A DNA stretch of 21,596 bases, from positions 1 to 21,596 of the forward strand of contig JBAWVG010000026.1 of NCBI GenBank assembly GCA_037147395.1, read 5' to 3'. The position numbers were made by a program, and so were the translations under genes. The stretch is from VFJL01 sp037147395. Lineage in GTDB: Bacteria; Pseudomonadota; Gammaproteobacteria; Burkholderiales; Nitrosomonadaceae. Of the stretch, positions 7,906-15,826 are shown one piece after another. The first letter of the stretch is position 1. Each line of letters starts with the position of its first letter. Under the pieces are notes generated by a model. That model saw nothing but the letters and a program-made list of their open reading frames with translations, searched no databases and had not been told where the DNA came from.

Positions 7906-8550
7906 ATGAATTATCCCCACCCCCTCATTGCCCGCGAAGGCTGGCCCTTTATCGCGATCGCAACAGTCATCACGCTACTGGTTCATCTCTATGCTGGTTT
8001 GCTGTGGGCCCTGCCTCTCTGGGTGATCACCATTTTTGTTCTTCAGTTCTTCCGTGATCCACCGCGCGCCATTCCGCACCAGGCCAATGCTGTGTTAGCT
8101 CCTGCTGATGGCAGGATTGTTGCGGTGGAGAATGTACAAGACCCCTACCTCAAACGTGAGTCCATCAAGGTGAGTGTGTTCATGAATGTGTTCAACGTTC
8201 ACTCCAACCGCAGTCCGGTAGATGGTGAGGTACACGGGCAGTGGTACTTTCCTGGAAAGTTCATCAATGCCGACCTACCTAAGGCCTCTCTGGAAAATGA
8301 ACGCAATGCGTTATGGCTAAAGACTGCGGGTGGTGCTGATGTCACCTGTGTTCAAGTCGCTGGATTGATTGCAAAGCGCATACTGTGCTACGTAAAGCCA
8401 GGTGAGCATCTCGTGCGTGGTCAACGTTTTGGTTTCATCCGCTTTGGTTCTCGAGTGGATACGTATCTCCCCCTCGACACCAAAATCAAGGTCAGTATCG
8501 GTGACAAAGTTTATGCGACACTGACCGTGCTCGCGGAATTTCCACAGTAA
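7906..8550 (+). CDS. psd: Phosphatidylserine decarboxylase proenzyme
   Basis: This membrane enzyme decarboxylates phosphatidylserine to phosphatidylethanolamine. It matures by self-cleavage at a Gly-Ser bond that leaves a pyruvoyl group on the new alpha-chain. The 214-residue length is that of the short bacterial type. Two hydrophobic stretches lie at about 14-48. APADGRI (near 64), FMNVFNVHSNRSPVDG (around 92-107) and the processing site FGS, with S182 as the pyruvoyl precursor, are present. Mature chains would be about 1-181 and 182-214. It lies 99 bp after ilvC and 97 bp before pssA, which makes its substrate. No strong ribosome-binding site is visible; the start is chosen by the conserved N-terminus MNYPHPLIAREGWPF. 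Confidence 0.95.
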   Translation: MNYPHPLIAREGWPFIAIATVITLLVHLYAGLLWALPLWVITIFVLQFFRDPPRAIPHQANAVLAPADGRIVAVENVQDPYLKRESIKVSVFMNVFNVHSNRSPVDGEVHGQWYFPGKFINADLPKASLENERNALWLKTAGGADVTCVQVAGLIAKRILCYVKPGEHLVRGQRFGFIRFGSRVDTYLPLDTKIKVSIGDKVYATLTVLAEFPQ

Positions 8551-8647
8551 CTTGAGCTGCGTATTACCCGCTGTTTACCATCCAGTCATAACCGTTTACC
8601 ATGCACCGGTCTTCCTGTGCGTTGTGTAAATAAGGCGTAACCCTCAG

Positions 8648-9406
8648 ATGCCCCGCTTCCTGCTCAAATCCAATCTACGGCGCCGCGGTATTTACCTGCT
8701 ACCTAACCTGTTCACGACTGCTGCATTATTCGCCGGTTTTTACGCGATTGTGCAAGCGATAAATGGGAATTTTGAGCAATCGGCCATATCAATTTTTATC
8801 GCGATGGTGCTAGATGGACTGGATGGCCGGGTAGCACGCCTTACCCATACCGAGAGCGAGTTTGGTGCAGAATACGACAGCCTGTCCGACATGATTTCGT
8901 TCGGCGCAGCCCCTGCCCTGGTGATGTATGAATGGGCCCTCAAGGATATGGGCAAGCTCGGTTGGATTGCGGCCTTTATTTATTGCGCCTGTGCCGCTTT
9001 GCGACTGGCACGCTTTAATACCAATCTAGGGATAGCCGACAAGCGCTTCTTCCAAGGATTACCCAGCCCGGCTGCGGCCGCATTAATCGCTGGTCTGATA
9101 TGGGTGACTCTCGACTTCCAAGTGAAAGGGACAGACATCAAGTGGCTCGCATGGGGGACAACTCTCTTTGCGGGTCTCACCATGGTGAGCAACCTCCCTT
9201 ATTACAGTGGCAAAGAGATCAACCTGCGCAAGAGCGTCCCCTTCGTCACCATCCTTCTATTGGCGCTATTTTTCTTCGTGCTCATCCCCAGCCAGCCACC
9301 CGTTGTGTTGTTCTCTCTGTTCGTACTTTATGTCTTGTCGGGCTATGTTGTATGGGTATGGAGAATGGTGAAAAAAAGGAAGAATATCAAGGCTCCGATT
9401 GCCTGA
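8648..9406 (+). CDS. pssA: CDP-diacylglycerol--serine O-phosphatidyltransferase
   Basis: The enzyme transfers serine onto CDP-diacylglycerol to give phosphatidylserine, the substrate of the adjacent psd product. The 252-residue protein is an integral membrane CDP-alcohol phosphotransferase. The family motif DG-x2-AR-x8-G-x3-D-x3-D is intact with D59, G60, A63, R64, G73, D77 and D81. About seven hydrophobic segments follow one another, and a basic tail (KKRKN) ends the chain. This is the multi-span type of PssA, not the unrelated peripheral PssA of E. coli. The ribosome-binding site is weak. The pairing with psd puts both steps of phosphatidylethanolamine synthesis in the middle of a branched-chain amino acid cluster. 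Confidence 0.95.
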   Translation: MPRFLLKSNLRRRGIYLLPNLFTTAALFAGFYAIVQAINGNFEQSAISIFIAMVLDGLDGRVARLTHTESEFGAEYDSLSDMISFGAAPALVMYEWALKDMGKLGWIAAFIYCACAALRLARFNTNLGIADKRFFQGLPSPAAAALIAGLIWVTLDFQVKGTDIKWLAWGTTLFAGLTMVSNLPYYSGKEINLRKSVPFVTILLLALFFFVLIPSQPPVVLFSLFVLYVLSGYVVWVWRMVKKRKNIKAPIA

Positions 9407-9415
9407 TGGTCCTCG

Positions 9416-9444
9416 TTGCACAAACAGTAAAAACCGTTTATATT
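9416..9444 (+). promoter_or_regulatory. Candidate promoter upstream of the leucine-rich ORF and leuA
   Basis: TTGCAC (9416-9421) and TATATT (9439-9444) are 17 bp apart. The predicted start, near 9451, falls almost exactly on the ATG of the leucine-rich ORF, so that ORF would be nearly leaderless. A second candidate, TTGAAT (9567-9572) and TATTAC (9590-9595) with a 17-bp spacer, lies close to leuA and would bypass the ORF. Only one may be real. Confidence 0.35.
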
Positions 9445-9451
9445 CGATTTC

Positions 9452-9535
9452 ATGAAACACATTGACCGCACCCCCTCTCTACATCCACTGATCGATCTGC
9501 CATTTCTGGCTGAGCTGCTGCGCCTTGCGCGCTAA
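9452..9535 (+). CDS. Candidate leucine-rich leader peptide upstream of leuA
   Basis: A 27-codon ATG-to-TAA frame ends about 93 bp before leuA and holds seven leucine codons (CTA, five CTG, CTT). Most are in its second half, including a paired LL in AELLRLAR. Leu-rich leader peptides control leuA by ribosome stalling in enterobacteria, so the position is suggestive. Against it: there is no ribosome-binding site, there is no run of consecutive leucine codons, and the only hairpin downstream (9569-9587) lacks a U run. It may be chance. Confidence 0.3.
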   Translation: MKHIDRTPSLHPLIDLPFLAELLRLAR

Positions 9536-9568
9536 TTAACCCGATCCCTCCCCCGAACTTGCTCTGTT

Positions 9569-9587
9569 GAATCTGTTTTACGGATTC
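9569..9587 (+). promoter_or_regulatory. Hairpin upstream of leuA
   Basis: GAATCTG (9569-9575) and CGGATTC (9581-9587) form a 7-bp stem with one G-U pair and a five-base loop. No T run follows, so it does not read as a terminator by itself. It overlaps the spacer of the second promoter candidate and could instead be an operator-like inverted repeat. Confidence 0.3.
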
Positions 9588-9628
9588 CGTATTACAATCA
9601 CAATACATTCCTTCAAACGGAGAACGCT

Positions 9629-11161
9629 TTGAAAGACCACTTGATTATTTTTGATACGACATTACGCGATGGTGAGCAAAGCCCTGGCGCGTCCATGACT
9701 AAGGAAGAGAAGGTGCGCATTGCGCGTCAGCTAGAGCGCATGCACGTAGACATAATCGAAGCCGGCTTCCCTGCCGCCTCTAATGGCGACTTCGAGGCCG
9801 TTAAGGCGGTTGCTGACAGCATCAAGGACAGCACTGTCTGTGGACTGGCCCGGGCTACCGAGGCAGACATTAAACGTGCTGGCGAGGCCTTGAAGGGCGC
9901 CAACTCTGGCCGCATTCATACCTTCATCGCCACTTCTCCGATTCACATGGAGAAGAAATTACGCATGTCTCCAGAGCAAGTGATAGAGCAAGCCGTAAAG
10001 GCGGTGAAGTGGGCGCGCCAGTATACCGACAACGTGGAATTCTCTCCTGAAGATGCGGGCCGATCTGATATCACGTTCCTTTGCCGGGTGCTAGAGGCTG
10101 TGATCGATGCGGGGGCAACCACACTCAATATCCCTGACACTGTTGGCTATACCATGCCAGAACAGTTCGGCGGCTTAGTCCGCACCTTACGAGAACGTAT
10201 ACCGAACTCCGACCGGGTGGTCTTCTCGGTACATTGCCATAATGATCTGGGCTTAGCAGTGGCCAACTCCTTATCCGCGGTAATGAACGGTGCGCGTCAA
10301 GTGGAGTGCACCATCAACGGACTCGGCGAACGTGCGGGCAATGCTGCGCTGGAGGAGATCGTGATGGCGATACGGACCCGACAAGACTTCTTCCCTTGTG
10401 ATACTCGCATAGATGCAACTCATATCGTACCGGCCAGTAAGCTGGTATCTGGTATTACCGGTTTTCCTGTTCAGCCCAACAAGGCCATCGTCGGCGCGAA
10501 TGCATTCGCTCATGAATCAGGCATACATCAGGATGGCGTACTCAAGCACCGTGAGACCTATGAGATCATGCGTGCCGAAGATGTTGGATGGGGTGCAAAC
10601 AAGCTACTGCTGGGAAAGCACTCTGGTCGTAACGCCTTTCGCAGCCGTCTGGCCGAACTTGGCATCGCACTTGAGTCCGAGGAGGTGCTCAATACGACAT
10701 TCATGCGGTTCAAGGAATTGGCCGATAAGAAGCATGACATTTTCGATGAGGACTTACACGCGCTGGTGTCAGATGAGTCTATGACCCTGCAGGAACAGTA
10801 CAAGCTATTGTCTTTAATTGCACATAGTGAAACTGGTGAGACGCCTCATGCGAGGGTCGTGATTGCCGAGGGCGGTAAAGAGCTACAAGCTGAATCAGAT
10901 GGTAGCGGGCCGGTCGATGCCACCTTCTGTGCCATTGAGAAGATACTGGCCAGTGGTGCCGACTTACAATTATATTCAGTGAATAATATCACCAGTGGCA
11001 CCGACTCACAGGGGGAGGTTACGGTCCGTCTTCAAAAGTCTGGACGCATTGTTAATGGTCATGGTGCGGATACTGATATCGTCGTTGCCTCAGCCAAGGC
11101 TTATCTCAGCGCACTCAACAAATTGCACAGCAAGCTGAATCAAGCGCACCCCCAGGTGTAG
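9629..11161 (+). CDS. leuA: 2-isopropylmalate synthase
   Basis: LeuA condenses acetyl-CoA with 2-oxoisovalerate, committing carbon to leucine; the final product normally inhibits it. The 510 residues match the long LeuA type 1 form. The TIM-barrel domain (about 4-275) carries FDTTLRDGEQSPGASM with R13 and D14, the metal-binding HCHND (about 202-206) and the GLGERAGNAALEE motif. Next come a subdomain with HSGRNAF and the C-terminal regulatory LeuA dimerisation domain (about 360-500). The start is TTG at 9629, chosen because GGAGA lies five bases upstream and the N-terminus aligns with the family. It completes the ilvBHC-psd-pssA-leuA cluster, although the 222-bp gap before it suggests some separate control. 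Confidence 0.96.
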   Translation: MKDHLIIFDTTLRDGEQSPGASMTKEEKVRIARQLERMHVDIIEAGFPAASNGDFEAVKAVADSIKDSTVCGLARATEADIKRAGEALKGANSGRIHTFIATSPIHMEKKLRMSPEQVIEQAVKAVKWARQYTDNVEFSPEDAGRSDITFLCRVLEAVIDAGATTLNIPDTVGYTMPEQFGGLVRTLRERIPNSDRVVFSVHCHNDLGLAVANSLSAVMNGARQVECTINGLGERAGNAALEEIVMAIRTRQDFFPCDTRIDATHIVPASKLVSGITGFPVQPNKAIVGANAFAHESGIHQDGVLKHRETYEIMRAEDVGWGANKLLLGKHSGRNAFRSRLAELGIALESEEVLNTTFMRFKELADKKHDIFDEDLHALVSDESMTLQEQYKLLSLIAHSETGETPHARVVIAEGGKELQAESDGSGPVDATFCAIEKILASGADLQLYSVNNITSGTDSQGEVTVRLQKSGRIVNGHGADTDIVVASAKAYLSALNKLHSKLNQAHPQV

Positions 11162-11200
11162 CGATGCCCCACAATGCGCCCCGATTTCCAGTATGAATCC

Positions 11201-11716
11201 ATGAAAATAAAACATTACCCTGTCATTCTGCTGCTGTGTCTATTGACCTTTTTTTCATCTATCGCACAGGCTCAAGGGTTCTCCTTTACGGACACCTCCG
11301 GGAAGATACACTCCCTGACTGACTATCGGGGCAAGTGGGTCCTAGTAAACTTCTGGGCCACATGGTGCCCACCCTGTTTAGAAGAAATTCCTGACCTGGT
11401 ATCGCTCTATGAAAGCCGTAAGGATGTCATGGTGATCGGTATCGTGATGGATTATAGAGACCCTAGAACGGTATTGAAGTTCGTCGACTCTCTGGCAATC
11501 TCCTACCCAATTGTGTTTGGTAGCAAGAGTGTCGCCGCACAAGTTGGTCCGGTGTCGATGCTGCCCACCACCTATCTGTTCAATCCCGCCGGTAGACCGG
11601 CGGCCTACAAGGTGGGGATAATCTCCCGGAAGAGCCTTGAGGATTTTATGCAGGAATATTCAGCAAGTAGTGCAAAAAATCAGTCCGGGGAACCGGTTCA
11701 GCTCAGGAGTCGTTGA
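11201..11716 (+). CDS. Exported TlpA/ResA-like thioredoxin-fold protein
   Basis: A 171-residue protein with a signal peptide (residues 1-24, cleavage after AQA) and a periplasmic thioredoxin fold. The active site WCPPC lies at 55-59 in NFWATWCPPCLEEIPDL, and the cis-proline is in MLPTTYLFNPAG (P122). Such proteins act as thiol-disulfide reductants in the periplasm, often for cytochrome c maturation or metal-site assembly, but no partner gene lies next to it. A start at 11174 would add nine residues ahead of the signal peptide. I prefer 11201 because it gives a normal signal sequence; neither start has a good ribosome-binding site. It follows leuA by 39 bp and converges on proS. CcmG/DsbE is less likely, as its usual neighbours are absent. 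Confidence 0.88.
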   Translation: MKIKHYPVILLLCLLTFFSSIAQAQGFSFTDTSGKIHSLTDYRGKWVLVNFWATWCPPCLEEIPDLVSLYESRKDVMVIGIVMDYRDPRTVLKFVDSLAISYPIVFGSKSVAAQVGPVSMLPTTYLFNPAGRPAAYKVGIISRKSLEDFMQEYSASSAKNQSGEPVQLRSR

Positions 11717-11749
11717 GGATCTTTGTCCGAATAAGACGGAAGAGTGATG

Positions 11750-13474
11750 CTAGAGACACTCCGCTTGACCCTCAGATATTTTTGATTTCAGAAAGTCAAT
11801 CGCACCCTCTAAAGGAATGATCTGGGAGTTGTCATCCCGACGACCCTGGTATTCAATATTTCCCTCTTTCAGACCACGCTCTCCGATAACGATCCTGTGA
11901 GGGATACCAATGAGCTCCATATCCGCAAACATGATTCCGGGGCGTTCATCACGATCATCCAGCAGAGTCTCGATACCAGCAGCAGAGAGTTCATCGTACA
12001 GCCTCTCCACCTCCTCTTTAACCTGGGTACTCTTCTTCAAACCAATAGGCACAATAACCAACTGAAAGGGCGCCATTGAGGGTGGAAAGATGATTCCATG
12101 ATCGTCGTGATTCTGCTCAATCGCAGACGCGACGATGCGCGACACACCGATCCCATAACAACCCATCTCCATCACCTGCGACTGTCCAGACTCGTCAAGA
12201 TAGTGGGCCTTCATCGCCTCTGAATATTTAGTACGCAGCTGAAAAATATGTCCGACCTCGATGCCACGGCAAATCTCCAACTTGCCCATACCGTCAGGAG
12301 ACAGATCATCAACAACCACATTGCGAATATCGAAGACATGATCGGGCTCCTTTGTATCACGGCCAAAATTAACAGCCTTTAAATGGTGATTGGCCTCGTT
12401 CGCCCCACAAACGAAGTTGCTCATTCCCGCAACAGATTTATCCGCAATAACGGGCAATCCCAAACCGACCGGTCCGATATACCCCGGAAGACAACCGGTA
12501 TTTGCGAGAATTTCTTCTTCATTTGCTAGACGAAATTCATCAATAGAAAGGGCCTTTCTGATTTTTACTTCATTCAGATGGTGGTCCCCACGTAATAGTA
12601 ATAAGTACATCTCTCCGTTTGCAATAATTGCCAAGGTCTTCACGGTCTGTTCGATCGAGACGCCTAAGAATACTGCGACCTCTTCACAGGTCTTTTTCCC
12701 CGGCGTCACAATTTTTTGCATCACTCCATCAGCCGCTTCACGCGGCTTTACCGGGTTCAATGCCTTAGCCAGTTCGAGATTGGCGGCATAATCAGAATCG
12801 GGGCAGAAAGCGATCGCGTCCTCGCCCGAATCCGCGAGCACATGAAACTCATGTGAGCTGCTGCCACCGATCGCTCCTGGGTCTGCTGCGACCGCACGGA
12901 ATCTTAATCCCAGCCGAGTAAATATTCGTCCATAGGTCTCATGCATCACCCGATACGTTTGCTCCAAACTGGCTACATCTGCGTGGAACGAATAGGCATC
13001 CTTCATGACAAATTCCCGGGCACGCATCACGCCGAAGCGAGGACGGATCTCATCTCGGAACTTGGTTTGAATCTGGTATAGATTAAGCGGCAGTTGGCGG
13101 TAACTTTTAATCTCCCGCCGGGCAATATCGGTTATGACCTCTTCATGCGTAGGACCAAAACAAAAATCACGTTGATGCCGGTCTTTGATTTTCAACATCT
13201 GAGGGCCGAATACGTCCCACCGACCAGACTCCTGCCACAATTCGGCGGGCTGCACCGCCGGCATGAGAAGTTCCACTGCCCCACTCTTATCCATCTCCTC
13301 GCGCACAATATTCTCAACCTTGCGCAGCACCCTCAGACCCAGTGGCATCCAGGTATAGAGCCCGCTACCAAGGCGCTTGATGAGTCCAGCTCGCAGCATC
13401 AGCTTGTGACTCACTAGCTCAGCCTCGGCGGGCGCCTCCTTGAGAGTGGAAATGAAAAATTTTGATGCTCGCAT
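11750..13474 (-). CDS. proS: Prolyl-tRNA synthetase, bacterial type with editing domain
   Basis: This class II synthetase charges tRNA-Pro. The 574 residues match the long bacterial form. Motif 1 lies near 30-80 (YTWMPLGLRVLRKVE), motif 2 near 138-160 (FRDEIRPRFGVMRAREFVMKDAYSF, here FRDEIRPRFGVMRA then REFVMKDAYSF) and motif 3 includes CYGIGVSRIV. Between motifs 2 and 3 is the inserted YbaK-like domain (about 225-400) that hydrolyses mischarged Ala-tRNA-Pro. The C-terminal anticodon-binding domain contains VIVPIG and LLDDR. GGAGA five bases before the ATG supports the start. It is convergent with the thioredoxin gene, only 33 bp between stops, and divergent from rppH, a common betaproteobacterial arrangement. 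Confidence 0.96.
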   Translation of the reverse strand: MRASKFFISTLKEAPAEAELVSHKLMLRAGLIKRLGSGLYTWMPLGLRVLRKVENIVREEMDKSGAVELLMPAVQPAELWQESGRWDVFGPQMLKIKDRHQRDFCFGPTHEEVITDIARREIKSYRQLPLNLYQIQTKFRDEIRPRFGVMRAREFVMKDAYSFHADVASLEQTYRVMHETYGRIFTRLGLRFRAVAADPGAIGGSSSHEFHVLADSGEDAIAFCPDSDYAANLELAKALNPVKPREAADGVMQKIVTPGKKTCEEVAVFLGVSIEQTVKTLAIIANGEMYLLLLRGDHHLNEVKIRKALSIDEFRLANEEEILANTGCLPGYIGPVGLGLPVIADKSVAGMSNFVCGANEANHHLKAVNFGRDTKEPDHVFDIRNVVVDDLSPDGMGKLEICRGIEVGHIFQLRTKYSEAMKAHYLDESGQSQVMEMGCYGIGVSRIVASAIEQNHDDHGIIFPPSMAPFQLVIVPIGLKKSTQVKEEVERLYDELSAAGIETLLDDRDERPGIMFADMELIGIPHRIVIGERGLKEGNIEYQGRRDDNSQIIPLEGAIDFLKSKISEGQAECL

Positions 13475-13863
13475 GACTTCTCCATGGTGGCGTAAACGGC
13501 AGTGATTCTACCGTGAAAAGAGACAGAGCGCCTTGTTCGGCGTCAATCACCAGCACCGAACATTCTCATGATGCATCACATGACTAACACGATAATCTCC
13601 TCCTCACTATCATCACTTCCAGGCCCGTTTCGAGTCTTATTTTAGTGGAGGGCTAGGATCGCTAAATATGACGCTAAGATATGTTTCACTGAGTTCATCC
13701 TACCGCGTGCCAAGAGAGGTCTGCACTCATACCTATGACTCATCTTGATCTAATAAAACGCAGGTGACCCCTGTAGGTGGCTGATTAGTCTGATATTCAC
13801 TTTCAATCTAGGATAAAATATGAAAAAATTCGCACCACTGTGACGAATCATCAGGTAAATCAC
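13475..13863. other. Intergenic stretch between divergent proS and rppH
   Basis: About 390 bp contain no frame I can support. TAGAAT on the minus strand (13510-13505) could be the proS -10, but no good -35 sits at the right distance. TAAAAT (13814-13819) is a possible rppH -10, again without a clear partner. GTTCGG (13534-13539) and CCGAAC, about 20 bp on, could pair weakly, and TGATGCATCA near 13569 is a 10-bp palindrome. None is strong. Confidence 0.45.
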
Positions 13864-14418
13864 ATGATCGACCGTAACGGATACCGCTCCAATGTTGGCA
13901 TCATTCTTCTAAATTCGAAAAACGAAGTCTTTTGGGGCAAACGCATTAAGCAGAATTCCTGGCAATTTCCCCAGGGCGGCATCAAAGCGGGCGAGAGTCC
14001 AGAACAAGCGATGTATCGGGAGTTGACAGAGGAGGTGGGCCTACACCCACACCACGTCAAGATCATCGGACGCACCCGCGACTGGCTTCGCTACGAAGTG
14101 CCAGATCAATGGGTAAGACGCGAGTGGCGGGGAAACTACCGTGGTCAAAAGCAGATCTGGTATCTTTTGCGCTTGGTTGGACGAGACTGCGATGTATCAT
14201 TACGCACCAGCTCCCGTCCTGAGTTTGATGCTTGGAGATGGAATCAATACTGGGTCGAACTCGCATCGGTCGTAGAGTTCAAGCGCCAAGTCTATCAACA
14301 GGCCTTAACTGAGTTAGCCCGACTACTCAACAACGATCTTCATGACGGGCACTGTTACAGCGGCTATAGTCATACTGAGGATCAGTCCGTAGCTACACCC
14401 ACCAGTCAAGCTGACTAG
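13864..14418 (+). CDS. rppH: RNA pyrophosphohydrolase (Nudix)
   Basis: RppH removes pyrophosphate from the 5' end of triphosphorylated mRNA and so triggers RNase E-dependent decay. The 184-residue product begins with the family N-terminus MIDRNGYRSNVGIIL and has VFWGKRI and SWQFPQGGI. A complete Nudix box lies at 38-60 (G38, E44, R52, E53, E56, E57, G59). A GTG at 13840 would add eight residues; I reject it because the family starts at MIDR and CAGG lies upstream of the ATG at 13864. The last 30 or so residues are low in conserved character and rich in Ser, Thr and His, a variable tail in this family. It is divergent from proS. Confidence 0.95.
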   Translation: MIDRNGYRSNVGIILLNSKNEVFWGKRIKQNSWQFPQGGIKAGESPEQAMYRELTEEVGLHPHHVKIIGRTRDWLRYEVPDQWVRREWRGNYRGQKQIWYLLRLVGRDCDVSLRTSSRPEFDAWRWNQYWVELASVVEFKRQVYQQALTELARLLNNDLHDGHCYSGYSHTEDQSVATPTSQAD

Positions 14419-14444
14419 TCTTACCTAGGAATCAATAGTTATCG

Positions 14445-14483
14445 TTATAAACTGCTGTGAATATCATGGTCAGTTTCTTATAA
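14445..14483 (+). repeat. Imperfect inverted repeat upstream of the cytochrome c peroxidase gene
   Basis: TTATAAACTG (14445-14454) is mirrored by CAGTTT-CTT-ATAA (14471-14483) with three extra bases in the right arm and 16 bp between. It lies 65 bp before the peroxidase start in an AT-rich region that could hold its promoter. It may be a regulator site or a weak hairpin; the function is inferred. Confidence 0.35.
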
Positions 14484-14548
14484 AGAGTTTATATTTCGTC
14501 AGGCGTAATCGGCTGCGCCACCACAGCCGCGTTTTAAGGAGAATACTA

Positions 14549-15544
14549 ATGATATTGCGAGCACTCATTGTATCGCTGCTATCTATTGGAGCTATTGCCG
14601 CCTCGGCCACAGCATCAGCCAGCGAACCTATCCAACCGATTAAAGCCGTTGCACCAAAAAATGTAGGAATGGTGGAGCTGGGTAAAATGCTCTTTTTTGA
14701 TCCACGCCTATCTAAATCTGGTTTCATCTCCTGTAACTCTTGCCACAACCTGAGCATGGGTGGGACCGACAACATCAAGTCCTCTATCGGGCATAAATGG
14801 CAACAAGGACCGATCAATGCACCAACGGTCCTGAATTCGAGCATGATGCTGGCACAATTCTGGGATGGCCGTGCCAAGGATCTGAAGGAGCAAGCAGGCG
14901 GACCCATCGCCAACCCTGGTGAGATGGCGTTCACACACGAATTAGCGGTAAGTGTGCTGAGCTCCATCCCTCAGTACCGTGCTCGATTCAAGCAGGTTTT
15001 TGGATCAGATCAAGTTAACATCAGCATGGTGACCGATGCCATCGCAGCCTTCGAAGAGACCTTAGTTACACCGGACTCACGGTTCGATAAATGGCTTAAA
15101 GGCGACAAGAAGGCCATCACTCAGGCCGAGCTCGATGGTTACAAGCTGTTTAAGGATAGTGGCTGCACAAGCTGTCATTATGGGACGGCTGTCGGTGGAA
15201 CCTCATTCCAAAAGATGGGTGTTCGTGAGCCTTACAAGACAACCAGCAAGGAAGAAGGTCGGATAGGAGTTACTGGCAAGGCTACAGACCGTTTTGTGTT
15301 CAAGGTACCTACCCTGCGCAATGTAGAACTCACTTACCCCTACTTCCATGATGGTGCCGTAGACACTCTTGAAGATGCAGTGGATACGATGGCCCGGGTA
15401 CAGCTTGGTCGCGACTTCAGCAAGGAAGAGAATGCCAAGATCGTGTCCTTCCTGAAGACCCTGACCGGGAAACAGCCTGATTTCAAGCTGCCCATCCTGC
15501 CAGCCTCAACGAATGAGACTCCAAGACCTACGCCATTCAACTGA
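14549..15544 (+). CDS. Periplasmic di-haem cytochrome c peroxidase (CcpA/MauG superfamily)
   Basis: These enzymes reduce hydrogen peroxide to water in the periplasm using electrons from small c-type cytochromes or cupredoxins. The 331-residue protein has a signal peptide (about 1-24, ending ATASA) and two haem-binding CxxCH motifs: CNSCH at 62-66 for the low-potential peroxidatic haem and CTSCH at 206-210 for the electron-transferring haem. FFDPRLS, FWDGRA, the GPIANPGEMA loop and FKVPTLRNVE are as in bacterial peroxidases. M281 in DTMARVQLG is a plausible distal ligand of the high-potential haem. That methionine and the length favour a true peroxidase over MauG. AAGGAG lies before the start, and a strong terminator follows. 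It appears monocistronic. Confidence 0.94.
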   Translation: MILRALIVSLLSIGAIAASATASASEPIQPIKAVAPKNVGMVELGKMLFFDPRLSKSGFISCNSCHNLSMGGTDNIKSSIGHKWQQGPINAPTVLNSSMMLAQFWDGRAKDLKEQAGGPIANPGEMAFTHELAVSVLSSIPQYRARFKQVFGSDQVNISMVTDAIAAFEETLVTPDSRFDKWLKGDKKAITQAELDGYKLFKDSGCTSCHYGTAVGGTSFQKMGVREPYKTTSKEEGRIGVTGKATDRFVFKVPTLRNVELTYPYFHDGAVDTLEDAVDTMARVQLGRDFSKEENAKIVSFLKTLTGKQPDFKLPILPASTNETPRPTPFN

Positions 15545-15594
15545 TTAGCAGCTTAGGTGTTCCCTCTTAAGTATAAAAGGGGCACCTCACCATC

Positions 15595-15631
15595 AATGCC
15601 CAGGCCGCAAACTCAGCCTGGGCATTTTTTT
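15595..15631 (+). terminator. Rho-independent terminator after the cytochrome c peroxidase gene
   Basis: An 11-bp perfect stem AATGCCCAGGC (15595-15605) / GCCTGGGCATT (15616-15626) with a 10-base loop runs straight into seven T (15625-15631). It lies about 50 bp after the stop codon and separates the peroxidase gene from hfq. Confidence 0.93.
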
Positions 15632-15826
15632 AGATGGCTTACGCGCCGCCCCTCTGTCTTGCCATCCTGCTCCATAAATTTCAACCATCCAACCAAGAGT
15701 AAGTCTAAGAATGACCCATTTAAATTTATAGGGCTACTTCAATTTTCTCTTCCATTCGGGAATATAGATTTGCTCCTTAAAATCAAGTAGAGTTCCTTCT
15801 TGAATAATTAAAATAAGGAGCCTTCC

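Noticed and set aside
11717..11749. Possible terminator between the convergent thioredoxin gene and proS
   Set aside because: Only a four-base TCCG/CGGA pairing without a T run could be found in the 33-bp gap.
14470..14967. 165-codon minus-strand frame over the cytochrome c peroxidase gene
   Set aside because: The plus-strand gene has a signal peptide and both haem motifs; the antisense frame has no support.
15557..15790. 77-codon frame between the peroxidase terminator and hfq
   Set aside because: It runs through the terminator hairpin and lacks a ribosome-binding site and recognisable features.
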